Shown here piece after piece: positions 1 through 8,651 of a DNA stretch of 64,000 bases. The position numbers and the translations under genes were made by a program. Under the pieces are notes generated by a model. That model made no database searches and was not told the origin of the DNA. It was given only the letters and a program-made list of their open reading frames with translations. The stretch lies in assembly GCF_009707125.1 (NCBI RefSeq), contig NZ_WLVL01000040.1:62001-126000 (forward strand). Reading direction: 5' to 3'. Source of the stretch: Arsenicicoccus cauae (GTDB taxonomy: Bacteria; Actinomycetota; Actinomycetes; Actinomycetales; Dermatophilaceae). Numbering within the stretch: position 1 is the first letter of the stretch; each line of letters starts with the position of its first letter.

Positions 1-564
1 GGCGAGGCCGCCACCGTCGAGGTGATCGAGGTGCGCGAGCTCGCGACCGACCTGGCCCATCTGATGACCACGGGCATGGCGAGCGCGCGCCTCGACGCGG
101 CCCGCGAGCTCGTGTCGTCCGCCGACGGGCTCGTGCTGGTGACCCCGGTCTTCAGCGCGAGCTACTCGGGGCTGTTCAAGATGTTCGTCGACGCCCTGTC
201 GCCGGACGCCCTCACCGGGATGCCGGTGATCGTCGCCGCCACCGCGGGCACGCCCCGGCACTCGCTGGTGCTGGACTTCGCGATGCGGCCGCTGCTGACC
301 TACCTGCGCGCCGTGGTCATGCCGACCGGGGTCTTCGCCGCGACCGAGGACTTCGGTGGCGGGGAGGCCGGCTCCGGGCTGGCGTCCCGGGTGCGGCGCG
401 CGGCCTCGGAGCTGGCGGCGCTCGTCGTCGCCGAGTCCGGTGCGGTGGCCGGGTTCGCGGAGGACGAGCAGGACCGTGAGCCGGTCCGTCCAGACCGGTC
501 GTCGGGCGTCGGCCTCGGGTCCGTCACCCCGTTCGAGCAGCTGCTCGCCGGGCACCGCGGCTGA
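1..564 (+). CDS. NADPH-dependent FMN reductase, 5' end outside window
   Basis: The frame is open from base 1, so this is the C-terminal 187 residues of a longer protein. The segment SADGLVLVTPVFSASYSGLFKMFVDA is the flavodoxin-like core around the FMN-binding loop of the NADPH-dependent FMN reductase family (CE1759/MsuE type), which supplies reduced FMN to two-component monooxygenases or reduces quinones. The last 45 residues are a low-complexity tail that homologues usually lack. No partner monooxygenase is visible in the window. Family assignment is good; the physiological electron acceptor is unknown. Confidence 0.8.
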   Translation, partial: GEAATVEVIEVRELATDLAHLMTTGMASARLDAARELVSSADGLVLVTPVFSASYSGLFKMFVDALSPDALTGMPVIVAATAGTPRHSLVLDFAMRPLLTYLRAVVMPTGVFAATEDFGGGEAGSGLASRVRRAASELAALVVAESGAVAGFAEDEQDREPVRPDRSSGVGLGSVTPFEQLLAGHRG

Positions 565-635
565 GCGTGAGACGGCAGCGGGCGTCATACGATGCTCGCC
601 GCCGACTGCTCGGCTCCTCGGCTAGGGTCGGCGCC

Positions 636-1274
636 ATGAGCGAGGTCCGGCAGCCGTGGCTGCGCGAGGTCGTCCTGCCCGGAGCGGTGATCAGCGCCGG
701 CATCGCGGGCGTCGGGCGGGTCATCGAGGGGCCGCTGCGCGGCTGGCCCGCCGAGGACGAGCTCAACCGCTGGTTCGTGCGCCACCGCACGCCGCTGGGC
801 AACGCCCTCACCTGGGTGCCGTCGACGTATGCCGACACGCCCGCCACCATCGCCATGTCGTTCGTCTACGGCGGGTGGCTGTGGCGCGAGACGGGCAGCG
901 TGCGCGAGGCCATCGCGCCGCTGGCCGCCATCACGGTCGAGACGGTGTGCTTCATGAGTGCGGCTCGCGTCGTGGGTCGGGCGCGTCCGGACGTGCCGTG
1001 GCTCGACAGGCCGGCCCACACGTCGAGCTTCCCGTCCGGGCACACCGGCGCCACCACCGCCATGAGCCTGACCGTGGCACACGCCTTGGCGCGTCGGGAC
1101 GTGCCTGGGTCGAGGCGGCTGGCGCATGTGGTGCGGTGGGGTGTGCCGGTGAGCGTGGCGGCGTCCCGCGTCTATCGAGGGATGCACCACCCCTCGGACG
1201 TCGTCGTCGGGTCGCTGCTGGGCGCGTGGACGGCGGGTGCCGTGCGGCGGGCCCTCGGCATACCGACGCTGTAA
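636..1274 (+). CDS. PAP2 superfamily membrane phosphatase
   Basis: A 212-residue membrane protein with the PAP2 phosphatase signature: KxxxxxxRP-like VGRARPD near residue 112, the PSGHT motif (FPSGHTGATTA) near 132, and SRVYRGMHHPSDVVVG near 179, with the catalytic histidines in the last two. Members dephosphorylate lipid phosphates such as undecaprenyl diphosphate or phosphatidic acid on the outer face of the membrane. The ATG at 636 is chosen because a TAGGGT -10 box ends only 7 nt before it, giving a leaderless mRNA. Substrate cannot be told from sequence. Confidence 0.85.
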   Translation: MSEVRQPWLREVVLPGAVISAGIAGVGRVIEGPLRGWPAEDELNRWFVRHRTPLGNALTWVPSTYADTPATIAMSFVYGGWLWRETGSVREAIAPLAAITVETVCFMSAARVVGRARPDVPWLDRPAHTSSFPSGHTGATTAMSLTVAHALARRDVPGSRRLAHVVRWGVPVSVAASRVYRGMHHPSDVVVGSLLGAWTAGAVRRALGIPTL

Positions 1275-1314
1275 CCGGTGATGTGTACCGCTGATCCTGC
1301 CTGACCCGCCCCTT

Positions 1315-1347
1315 GACCCGCGTCGTGACCCGCGTCGTGACCCGCGC
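1315..1347 (+). repeat. 12-bp tandem repeat, 2.7 copies
   Basis: GACCCGCGTCGT is repeated at 1315 and 1327, with a partial third copy from 1339, in the short gap between the PAP2 gene and dusB. It looks like slippage in a GC-rich spacer; no function is evident. Confidence 0.7.
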
Positions 1348-1427
1348 GGGGCGGCGGTGCGGGAGGCGGCGGGCATGGCGTCATACGGCACGTGACACCC
1401 AGCGCGGGCTGAGACAATGGGCGGGAT

Positions 1428-2615
1428 ATGACTGCTGTCCTGCCCCCGCTCGTCATCGGCCGCCACACCTACGAGTCGCCGGTCGTGCTCGCCCCCATGG
1501 CGGGGATCACCAACCGTGCCTTCCGCCGGCTGTGCCGCGAGCACGGGGCCGCCGGGCTCGCGGCGGCGGGCACGCCCGGCGCCAAGCAGCTCTTCGTCTC
1601 CGAGATGATCACGACGCGGGCGCTGGTGGAGCGCGTGCCGCTGACGATGAAGCTCATCGAGATGGACCCGGGCGAGTCTCCCCGGGGGATCCAGCTGTAT
1701 GGCGTGGACCCGGTCACCGTCGGCCAGGCCGCCCGGATCATCGCGACCGAGGACCGCGCCGATCACATCGACATGAACTTCGGCTGCCCCGTCCCCAAGG
1801 TGACCCGCAAGGGGGGCGGCTCGGCGCTGCTGTGGAAGACCGAGTGGTTCCGGGCGATCGTGCGGGCTGCTGTGAGGGAGGCCGCGCCGTACGACATCCC
1901 CGTGACCGTCAAGATGCGTGTGGGGATCGACGCCGACCACGTCACCTACCTCGAGGCGGGCCGGATCGCCGAGCAGGAGGGTGCCTCCGCCGTCGCGCTG
2001 CACGGTCGCACGGCCAACCAGCACTACTCGGGGCAGGCCGACTGGTCCACGATCGCCCGGCTCAAGGAGGCCGTGACCACGATCCCGGTGCTCGGCAACG
2101 GCGACATCTGGTCCGCCGAGGACGCCGTGCGGATGGTGCGCGAGACCGGATGCGACGGCGTCGTGGTCGGGCGTGGCTGCCTCGGGCGGCCATGGCTCTT
2201 CGCGGATCTCGCGGCTGCCTTCGCCGGGGTGACCTATCGCGCCCGGCCGACGCTGGCGGAGGTGGGCGAGACCATGCGCCGGCACGCCGGCTACCTCACG
2301 GAGTTCTACGAGGACGAGACCAAGGCCTGCCGGGACATCCGCAAGCACATCGCGTGGTATCTCAAGGGATTCCCCGCCGGCCACGACGTCCGCAACCGCC
2401 TGGCCCTGGTGGACTCCCTGGCCGCGCTGGACGAGCTGATCGCCTCCCTCGACGGCGCTCAGCCGTGGCCGGGTGACGCCGCCGAAGGGCCGCGGGGCCG
2501 GGCGGGCTCGCCCAAGGCCGTGGCCCTGCCGGACGGCTGGCTGGCGTCGCAGCAGATCGACGAGCGCCAGCAGCGGCTCATCGCCGAGGCCGAGCTGAGC
2601 GTCAGCGGCGGCTGA
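1428..2615 (+). CDS. dusB: tRNA-dihydrouridine synthase B
   Basis: A 395-residue FMN enzyme that reduces specific uridines in the tRNA D-loop. The N-terminal TIM barrel opens with VVLAPMAGITNRAFR; the catalytic cysteine is Cys120 in MNFGCPVPKVTRKGGGSALL; K(V)MRVGID and LHGRT (phosphate and FMN binding) follow, and GNGDIWSAEDA and VVGRGCLGRPWLF close the flavin site. The C-terminal helical domain binds tRNA. About 15 extra residues (near 45-55) lie between the first helix and the QLFVSEM strand. ATG 1428 lies 9 nt after a GACAAT -10-like box, so the transcript is probably leaderless. Confidence 0.93.
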   Translation: MTAVLPPLVIGRHTYESPVVLAPMAGITNRAFRRLCREHGAAGLAAAGTPGAKQLFVSEMITTRALVERVPLTMKLIEMDPGESPRGIQLYGVDPVTVGQAARIIATEDRADHIDMNFGCPVPKVTRKGGGSALLWKTEWFRAIVRAAVREAAPYDIPVTVKMRVGIDADHVTYLEAGRIAEQEGASAVALHGRTANQHYSGQADWSTIARLKEAVTTIPVLGNGDIWSAEDAVRMVRETGCDGVVVGRGCLGRPWLFADLAAAFAGVTYRARPTLAEVGETMRRHAGYLTEFYEDETKACRDIRKHIAWYLKGFPAGHDVRNRLALVDSLAALDELIASLDGAQPWPGDAAEGPRGRAGSPKAVALPDGWLASQQIDERQQRLIAEAELSVSGG

Positions 2616-2654
2616 GCACCGGGGGCGGGGGCTGCGGCATACGGCCTGGACCGC

Positions 2655-3521
2655 TCAGGCGCCGGTCTCGACCGGCCGGCTCGGGTCGGTGATGTAGTCG
2701 CTCCACGATCCCGCATAGACGGCCAGGTCGTCGCTGATGCCGACCGCCGCCGCGGCCAGGGCGACGTGGCAGGCCTGCACCCCGGACCCGCAGTAGACGC
2801 CGACGGTGCTGCCGTCGTGCACGTCGCGCCGGTGGAACCTGGCGAGCAGCTCGTCGCGCGGCAGGAAGCGGCCGTCCTCGTCCACCAGCTCGAGCGCCGG
2901 GAGCGAGACGGCCCCGGGGATGTGCCCGGCCACGGGGTCGACGACCTCGTCCTCGCCCCGGAGTCGGTTGGCGGGACGCGCGTCGAGCAGCGTCCCGCTC
3001 TCGGCATAGCGCACCGCCTGGTCGGCATCCAGCACGGTCAGGGCTCCCGGACCCAGCTCGACGTCGCCCGGCTCGGGCACGACCTCGCCGGTCTCGACGG
3101 GCAGGTCCGCGGCCTGCCACGCGCCCCAGCCTCCGTCGAGGACGCTGACCTCGGCGTGGCCGGCGTGCCGCAGGAGCCACCAGGCCCGGGACGCGGCGAT
3201 CGAGCGCCAGTCGTCGTAGACCACGACCGGGCGGTCCCTGCGCACACCGGCGGCGCGCAGCCCGGCCTGCAGCTGCTCCGGCCGGGGGAGCGGGTGCCGG
3301 CCACCGGCGCCGTCCGGGCGGATGTCGGCGAGGACAGTGTCCAGGTCCACGTAGGCCGCCCCCGGCACGTGGCCGGCGGCATGCTGCTCGCGCCCGTCCG
3401 AGCGACCCATGGCGTAGCGCACGTCCAGCACGACCGGCCGGTGCTCGACGGGGGCTCGCAAGGCCTCGCCGAGCTCGTGGACCGAGATCAGGGGCAGGCG
3501 GGACAACGGCATCGTGGTCAT
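2655..3521 (-). CDS. sseA: Two-domain rhodanese, thiosulfate/3-mercaptopyruvate sulfurtransferase
   Basis: 288 residues with two rhodanese domains: an inactive N-terminal one (VVLDVRYAMGRSDGREQH, PGAAYVDLDTVLAD) and an active C-terminal one whose loop is YCGSGVQACH, with the persulfide-carrying cysteine in CGSGVQA. The enzyme moves sulfane sulfur to cyanide or thiols in the cytoplasm. CGSGV is typical of the SseA/CysA2 thiosulfate-type group. The start at MTTMPLSRLPL is preferred to an upstream ATG at 3545 because the domain begins right after it. It is divergent from dgt, and a 30-bp perfect palindrome lies between the two. Confidence 0.9.
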   Translation of the reverse strand: MTTMPLSRLPLISVHELGEALRAPVEHRPVVLDVRYAMGRSDGREQHAAGHVPGAAYVDLDTVLADIRPDGAGGRHPLPRPEQLQAGLRAAGVRRDRPVVVYDDWRSIAASRAWWLLRHAGHAEVSVLDGGWGAWQAADLPVETGEVVPEPGDVELGPGALTVLDADQAVRYAESGTLLDARPANRLRGEDEVVDPVAGHIPGAVSLPALELVDEDGRFLPRDELLARFHRRDVHDGSTVGVYCGSGVQACHVALAAAAVGISDDLAVYAGSWSDYITDPSRPVETGA

Positions 3522-3541
3522 GGCACCCAGCGTAGGCCCGG

Positions 3542-3571
3542 CCACCGACAGACCCCGGGGTCTGTCGGTGG
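3542..3571. promoter_or_regulatory. 30-bp perfect palindrome, candidate operator between sseA and dgt
   Basis: CCACCGACAGACCCC is followed at once by its exact reverse complement. It sits 20 bp from the sseA start and covers the place where the -35 element of the dgt promoter should lie (its -10, TAGAGT, is at 3579-3584). There is no T-run after it, so an operator is more likely than a terminator. Confidence 0.6.
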
Positions 3572-3578
3572 GTGACCC

Positions 3579-3584
3579 TAGAGT
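3579..3584 (+). promoter_or_regulatory. -10 box of dgt
   Basis: TAGAGT, a good actinobacterial -10. Transcription would start near 3591, leaving a 25-nt leader that contains the ribosome binding site GAGGGAGGGG (3597-3606) before ATG 3616. Unlike many genes nearby, dgt therefore has a leadered mRNA. Confidence 0.6.
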
Positions 3585-3615
3585 GCTGGCACAGGTGAGG
3601 GAGGGGTTGATCGGT

Positions 3616-4881
3616 ATGACGCAGCAGGGACATCCGGCCTACGAGGGGTATGCCGCAGCCGACCGTGAGCGCTGGGTCGGCGAGGACCCGGCGCAGAAGT
3701 CGGGGGACCGGGACGACTTCGCGCGTGACCGGGCACGGCTCGTGCACTCCGCGTCCCTGCGGAGGCTGTCGGCCAAGACCCAGGTCGTGCGGCCCGGGAC
3801 GAGCGACTTCGTCCGCAACCGGCTGACCCACTCGCTCGAGGTCGCCCAGATCGGTCGCGAGCTCGGCGGAGCGCTGGGGTGCAACGCCGACGTGGTGGAC
3901 ACGGCCTGCCTGGCGCACGACGTGGGCCACCCGCCCTTCGGCCACAACGGTGAGCAGGCGCTCGACGAGATCGCCCAGGACATCGGGGGGTTCGAGGGCA
4001 ACGCCCAGACCTTCCGGCTGCTCGTGCGGCTCGAGGCCAAGCGCTTCCACCCCGGCAGCGACCGGTCGGCGGGTCTCAACCTCACCCGCGCCAGCCTCGA
4101 CGCCTCCTGCAAGTACCCCTGGGGACGTGGCCAGGGACCGACCGTCACCCGCAAGTTCGGGGTCTACGACGACGACCTCGAGGCCTTCGACTGGGTGCGC
4201 GAAGGGTCGCCGACGAGCCATCGGTGCATCGAGGCGCAGACGATGGACTGGTCGGACGACGTCGCCTACTCCGTGCACGACGTCGAGGACGCCATCGCCT
4301 CGGGAGGCCTCGACGTCCGTGAGCTCCACCGCGGGGCGGCGGTCGAGCATGTGCTGCCGATCGCCCGCGACCGCTACGCCCGCGACGTCGAGATCGGCTC
4401 GCTGGAGGAGGCCTACTGGCGCCTGGTGGTGCCGCACCTCGTTCCCGTGACCTTCGACGGGGGTTCGCGGCGCGACCTGGCGCGGCTCAAGGACCTCACG
4501 TCTCGCCTGGTCGGACGCTTCGCCGGGGCCGCCGAGCGGGCCACGCGCGAGCGCTACGGGCAGGGCCCGCTGACCCGCTACGCCGCCAACCTCGTGGTGC
4601 CCGAGGACGTCCGCGCGGAGGTCGCCGTCCTCAAGGCCATCGCCGCGCACTACGTCATGCAGACGCGCGAGCGCGTGGACCTGATGGCGCAGGAGCGCGT
4701 CGTCGTGGCCGGTCTCGTCGAGGGCTTCCTGGCCGACCCCGAGGCCCGGCTCGACCGCGAGCTGGTCGCCGACCACCGGGCAGCCGCCTCCGACGCCGAG
4801 CGCCTCCGGGTCGTGATCGACCAGGTCGCCAGCCTCACCGACGCCCGTGCCCTGGCCCTGCACCGGGCCTGGCACGGGTGA
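3616..4881 (+). CDS. dgt: Deoxyguanosinetriphosphate triphosphohydrolase-like protein
   Basis: 421 residues of the HD-domain dNTPase family, which splits dNTPs into deoxynucleosides and triphosphate and so tunes the dNTP pool. The metal ligands of the HD domain are visible: H in RLTHSLEVAQIGRELG, HD in CLAHDVGHPPFGHNGEQAL, and a later D in WSDDVAYSVHDVEDAI. The motif RDRARLVHSASLRRLSAKTQV at the N terminus is typical. It lies 62 nt upstream of dnaG, as in other actinobacteria, which fits a link to replication. The start is set by the strong GAGGGAGGGG site. Confidence 0.93.
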   Translation: MTQQGHPAYEGYAAADRERWVGEDPAQKSGDRDDFARDRARLVHSASLRRLSAKTQVVRPGTSDFVRNRLTHSLEVAQIGRELGGALGCNADVVDTACLAHDVGHPPFGHNGEQALDEIAQDIGGFEGNAQTFRLLVRLEAKRFHPGSDRSAGLNLTRASLDASCKYPWGRGQGPTVTRKFGVYDDDLEAFDWVREGSPTSHRCIEAQTMDWSDDVAYSVHDVEDAIASGGLDVRELHRGAAVEHVLPIARDRYARDVEIGSLEEAYWRLVVPHLVPVTFDGGSRRDLARLKDLTSRLVGRFAGAAERATRERYGQGPLTRYAANLVVPEDVRAEVAVLKAIAAHYVMQTRERVDLMAQERVVVAGLVEGFLADPEARLDRELVADHRAAASDAERLRVVIDQVASLTDARALALHRAWHG

Positions 4882-4943
4882 GGGTGCCTCGTGCGCTCCG
4901 GCAAACGACCTAGACTCGACCCGACGACGACGGGGAGGTGCAG

Positions 4944-6851
4944 GTGGCGCTGATCAAGCCCGAGGACATCGCGCTGGTCAAGGAGCGCGCCTCGATCGAG
5001 GACGTCGTCCGCGAGCACGTCACCCTCCGCAACGCGGGCCCCGGCAGCCTCAAGGGGCTGTGCCCCTTCCACGACGAGAAGACACCGTCCTTCACGGTGC
5101 GGCCCGCGGTCGGCGCCTACCACTGCTTCGGGTGCGGGGAGGGCGGCGACGTCATCCGCTTCGTGCAGGAGGTGGACCACCTCAGCTTCGTGGAGGCGAT
5201 CGAGCGGCTGGCGGCGCGGGCGGGCGTGGAGCTGCGATACGAGGACGGGGACGCTCCGCAGCGCGAGCCCGCGGGCAAGCGGCAGCGACTCGTCGAGGCC
5301 CACCGGGTCGCGTCCGAGTTCTACGCCGAGGCGCTGCTCGCGATGCCCGAGGCTCGCGCGGGGCGAGACTTCCTGCGTGCCAAGGGGTTCAGCGGCAAGG
5401 ACTGCGCCGTCTTCGGTGTCGGCTACGCGCCTCGTGGGGGCGAGCTGGTCACCGACCACCTGCGCGCCAAGGGGTTCAACGACGACGAGATCGTGACCTC
5501 CGGGCTCGCCGCGCAGGGACGACGCGGCCCCTACGACCGCTTCCGTGGCCGCGTGGTGTGGCCCATCCGTGATGTCACCGGGGACACCGTGGGCTTCGGG
5601 GCGCGGCGCATCTTCGACGACGACCGGATCGAGGCCAAGTACCTCAACACGTCCGAGACCCCCATCTACAAGAAGACCTCCGTCCTCTACGGCCTGGACC
5701 TGGCCAAGCGGGCCATGGCCCGGGACCGGCAGGCCGTGATCGTCGAGGGCTACACCGACGTCATGGCCTGTCACCTCGCCGGCGTCGAGCAGGCGGTCGC
5801 GACCTGCGGCACCTCCTTCGGCGTCGACCACATCAAGACGCTGCGACGGATCCTGCGCGACGAGGCGGGGCAGTCCCCGGCCAAGGTGATCTTCACCTTC
5901 GACGGCGACGCCGCCGGGCAGAAGGCCGCCATGCGGGCCTTCGCCGAGGACCAGCGGTGGGCCTCGCAGAGCTTCGTGGCCGTGGCGCAGGCCGGTCAGG
6001 ACCCCAACGAGCTGCGCCAGTCCGGCGGCGACGACGCCGTGCGGCACCTCGTCGAGGACGCGGTCCCCATGTTCGAGTTCGCGGTGCGCACCACGATTGG
6101 CCGGTTCGACCTCGAGACCGCCGAGGGCCGGGTCATGGCGATCCGGTCGGTCGCCCCGATCATCGCCGCCATCCGCGACCAGGGCCTGCGCCCTGAGTAC
6201 ATCCGGACCGTCGCCGGCTGGCTCGGCGTCACGGTGGAGCAGGTGGCGCACGAGGTGACGACCGCCGGTCAGGCCGCCACGCGGGTGCCCGTCTCGCCGC
6301 CACCGCACGCCCCGGCGCGGGAGGGGACGACCGACCCGCGCAGCACCGCCCTGCCGCGGCCCGACCTGCGCGACCCGGTGGTCTTTGCCGAGCACCAGCT
6401 GCTGCAGTGCCTGCTGCAGTACCCCTCCTTGTTCGACCCCGCGGAGGTCGACGCGCTCGCCCCCGAGGCGATGGTCGCCCCGGCCTACCAGCTCGTGCTC
6501 CGTGCGGTGCACGACGCCGGCGGGCTGTCGACCGCGGTCGCGGTGTCGGGCCAGGCCTGGACCACCGCCGTCAGCGAGCACGCCGACGAGGAGGTGCGCC
6601 CGTTGCTGCACGAGCTGGCCGTGGCTCCCGTTCCCACCCGTCTCGACCCGTCGACCGGCATCCCCAGCCGTCGCTACACCGACGAGCTCCTCCGCCGCGT
6701 GCGCGAGGTGACCTTGCGCCGCCGGATCGCCGACGCCATCAGCGCGCTGCAGCGCATGGACCCCACCCAGGCCGACGAGTCCCGCGCGCTCGGCATCCGC
6801 ATCCAGGGGCTCCAGCGCGAGCTCGCCGTCCTCCGATCGGAGATGTCCTGA
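4944..6851 (+). CDS. dnaG: DNA primase
   Basis: 635 residues. The CHC2 zinc ribbon is at the N terminus (Cys40, His43, Cys61, Cys64 in CPFHDEKTPSF and YHCFGC), followed by the catalytic core with VIVEGYTDVMA (Toprim acidic motif) and FTFDGDAAGQKAA. The last 200 residues form the DnaB-binding domain. It makes RNA primers at the replication fork. GTG 4944 is preferred to GTG 4938 because GGGGAGG (4932-4938) is then correctly spaced. A -10 box TAGACT is at 4911-4916. Its TGA overlaps the next ATG by one base. Confidence 0.95.
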   Translation: MALIKPEDIALVKERASIEDVVREHVTLRNAGPGSLKGLCPFHDEKTPSFTVRPAVGAYHCFGCGEGGDVIRFVQEVDHLSFVEAIERLAARAGVELRYEDGDAPQREPAGKRQRLVEAHRVASEFYAEALLAMPEARAGRDFLRAKGFSGKDCAVFGVGYAPRGGELVTDHLRAKGFNDDEIVTSGLAAQGRRGPYDRFRGRVVWPIRDVTGDTVGFGARRIFDDDRIEAKYLNTSETPIYKKTSVLYGLDLAKRAMARDRQAVIVEGYTDVMACHLAGVEQAVATCGTSFGVDHIKTLRRILRDEAGQSPAKVIFTFDGDAAGQKAAMRAFAEDQRWASQSFVAVAQAGQDPNELRQSGGDDAVRHLVEDAVPMFEFAVRTTIGRFDLETAEGRVMAIRSVAPIIAAIRDQGLRPEYIRTVAGWLGVTVEQVAHEVTTAGQAATRVPVSPPPHAPAREGTTDPRSTALPRPDLRDPVVFAEHQLLQCLLQYPSLFDPAEVDALAPEAMVAPAYQLVLRAVHDAGGLSTAVAVSGQAWTTAVSEHADEEVRPLLHELAVAPVPTRLDPSTGIPSRRYTDELLRRVREVTLRRRIADAISALQRMDPTQADESRALGIRIQGLQRELAVLRSEMS

Positions 6852-7396
6852 TGGTGTCCTGGCCCCGGCGCGGCAGGCCCCGCCCCACGCCGACGCTGAC
6901 GCGCCCCGACGTCGAGCGCCTCGGGCTCGCCAGGCAGGACCGGGTCCTCGCCGTGCTCGAGGCGCCTTCGTCCGACCTGCGCCTCGTGATCACCCAGCAC
7001 CAGCTGGTCCTGCTCCCGGATGTGGGGACCCCGGTCGCCCGACCCTGGCACCTGGTCGACCGTGGCGCCTGGTCGCGCGAGGACGACGCTCTCACCGTCA
7101 CGTGGGTCGACGGCTCGGCGGCCTGGCGGTTCGCCCTGCCCGAGCCGGACGCCACCGCGCTGGCTGCGCTGCGCGAGCGGGTGCAGGCCAGCGTCATCAC
7201 CCACCACGACGTCAAGGTCCACGGGGGGCGGGGGAGCGTCCGCGTCGTCGTCCGCAACGACCTGGCGACCCGCGAGGTGCTCGTGCAGACGCTCTACGGC
7301 CAGGGCGTCGTGGCGGGCGACCCCGCCGTGGAGCGTGCTGTGGCTTCGGCCACCGCTGAGCTGCGCGACGCCGTGGGGCTCCCGCCGCAAGACTGA
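6851..7396 (+). CDS. Conserved hypothetical protein co-transcribed with dnaG
   Basis: 181 residues, starting on the last base of the dnaG stop codon and so translationally coupled to it. No signal peptide or membrane segment. The protein starts with a basic stretch (SWPRRGRPRP) and contains two beta-rich halves; QHQLVLLPDVGTP, WHLVDRGAWSREDDALTVTWVDG and a C-terminal helix are recognisable. I do not know a characterised family member. It resembles the small DUF-type proteins that often follow dnaG in Micrococcales; its role is unknown. Confidence 0.75.
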   Translation: MVSWPRRGRPRPTPTLTRPDVERLGLARQDRVLAVLEAPSSDLRLVITQHQLVLLPDVGTPVARPWHLVDRGAWSREDDALTVTWVDGSAAWRFALPEPDATALAALRERVQASVITHHDVKVHGGRGSVRVVVRNDLATREVLVQTLYGQGVVAGDPAVERAVASATAELRDAVGLPPQD

Positions 7397-7454
7397 CCGG
7401 AGTCGTGACGAGGCACAGGTGTCAGGCGGATTCGGCCGCGGGCGCACTTGCTGC

Positions 7455-7460
7455 TAAAGT
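7455..7460 (+). promoter_or_regulatory. -10 box of tRNA-Asn
   Basis: TAAAGT, 25 bp before the tRNA, with TTCGGC at 7431-7436 as a plausible -35 (18-bp spacer). Confidence 0.5.
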
Positions 7461-7485
7461 CTCTCTCGCGCCGCACGCGGTGTGA

Positions 7486-7558
7486 TCCCCTGTAGCTCAA
7501 TTGGCAGAGCAGCCGGCTGTTAACCGGCAGGTTATTGGTTCGAGTCCAATCGGGGGAG
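7486..7558 (+). tRNA. tRNA-Asn (GTT)
   Basis: A 73-nt cloverleaf: acceptor stem TCCCCTG/CGGGGGA, D-loop AGCTCAATTGGCAGAGC, anticodon stem CCGGC/GCCGG with loop TGTTAAC (anticodon GTT), T-loop GGTTCGAGTCC. Discriminator G73. The CCA end is not encoded (GCA follows). A hairpin terminator follows directly. Confidence 0.95.
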
Positions 7559-7564
7559 CAGCGA

Positions 7565-7603
7565 GGCCCTGACCAGCAAGGATACGGTCAGGGCCGTTCT
7601 GTT
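7565..7603 (+). terminator. Rho-independent terminator of tRNA-Asn
   Basis: A perfect 10-bp stem (GGCCCTGACC / GGTCAGGGCC) with an 11-nt loop, followed by GTTCTGTT, a U-rich tail by the standards of this genome. Confidence 0.75.
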
Positions 7604-7712
7604 GGCGGTGCCTTCGCCCGAGGCTGTCGTCCTGACCCTGCTGCCCAGCTACCCAGCCCTGCCCAGCCCAGCCCAGCCCGCTCCCGGCGCGCAGGCCGGG
7701 GCGCGGCTCCCC

Positions 7713-8537
7713 TCATGAGCAGCCGGTCACCGGTGAGGGCGGCGCAGGGACGCTGCCCACGACGCCTGTCTTGACCAGCTGGTCGGCATACAGCCTGGCC
7801 CACGAGCCGTCCTTGATGGATTCCTCCAGGGCGGTCTTGACCCGCCCGCACAACGCGGCGTCCTCGTCCGTGACCCGCACGTAGTAGTCGATCGTGCCCA
7901 TGTCCGCCCCGACCACCCGGATGCTGCCCCGGAAGGGTGCCTCCGAGGCGTAGCCGCGCAGCGCCAGGCCCTCGTCGCTGACCGCGTCGACCGTGCCCTG
8001 CCGCAGCTCGGTGAGGCAGGTGGACAGGGTGCGGCGCAGCGCGAGCTTGGCCCCGGGGAAGGTCGTGGCCGCCGCGCGGGCCAGGTGGGTGCCGTCGACG
8101 AGGCACACCCGGCGACCGGCCAAGGACCGCGGCGTGACCTGACCCTGCTCCCCGGCTCGCACGGCGATGTCCTGCCCGCCGCGCAGGTACGGGCCCACCA
8201 GTCGCACGCCCGCCGGAGGCGTCGTCCCGGTGGGATAGGCCGCGACCAGCAGGTCGTAGGGCACGGCTCCGTTGGTCGGGGTGGCGCGGGGCTCGGGGAC
8301 GTTGCTGAGGTTGACGTCCTTCTTGCCGGGGTAGCCCAACCGGGCGGCCAGGTCCCGGGCCAGCTCGCTCTCGAAGCCTGACTGGTCCCGCAGCACCCGC
8401 AGGCCCAGCCCCGGCCGGTCGTAGGACACCCCCACGACCAGGGAGTCGCGCCCGCACGCCGCGGTGACCAGGGCAGCGACCGTGGCGAGCGCCAGGCCCG
8501 CGGCGCGTCGACGACGCGGTCGTGGCGTGCGGGGCAT
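7713..8537 (-). CDS. Glutamate-type ABC transporter substrate-binding lipoprotein
   Basis: 274 residues. The N terminus is a lipoprotein signal peptide: basic RTPRPRRRR, hydrophobic AAGLALATVAALVT, lipobox TAAC. The mature part is a family 3 solute-binding protein fold (GVSYDRPGLGL, FESELARDLAARLG, RRVCLVDGTH, DAVSDEGLALRGY, DYYVRVTDEDAALCGRVKTALE), close to the GluB group. It would bind a polar amino acid outside the membrane. No permease or ATPase is adjacent, so it is an orphan binding protein or serves a distant transporter. The start is set by GAGGAGAGGA. Confidence 0.82.
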   Translation of the reverse strand: MPRTPRPRRRRAAGLALATVAALVTAACGRDSLVVGVSYDRPGLGLRVLRDQSGFESELARDLAARLGYPGKKDVNLSNVPEPRATPTNGAVPYDLLVAAYPTGTTPPAGVRLVGPYLRGGQDIAVRAGEQGQVTPRSLAGRRVCLVDGTHLARAAATTFPGAKLALRRTLSTCLTELRQGTVDAVSDEGLALRGYASEAPFRGSIRVVGADMGTIDYYVRVTDEDAALCGRVKTALEESIKDGSWARLYADQLVKTGVVGSVPAPPSPVTGCS

Positions 8538-8651
8538 CGCGGTCCTCTCCTCGGGGTGGTCCGTGGCCAACCTATCGGCCCTCGGGCACGATCCCGGCAC
8601 GGCAGGCCGGAACGGCCCACGCCGAGGACCGGTGACGGGCATCATGTGCCC

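Noticed and set aside
585-2384. Long minus-strand open frame opposite PAP2 and dusB (and similar ones at 2602-4875, 4650-6611, 40100-43468, 43501-46410)
   Set aside because: These are mirror frames of real genes caused by GC-rich third positions; the translations are Arg/Pro/Ala/Gly-rich with no family motifs, while the opposite strand has clear enzymes.
7640-7682. CCCAGC-rich tract as a regulatory repeat
   Set aside because: Irregular short repeat just behind the lipoprotein gene; no symmetry or fixed period.
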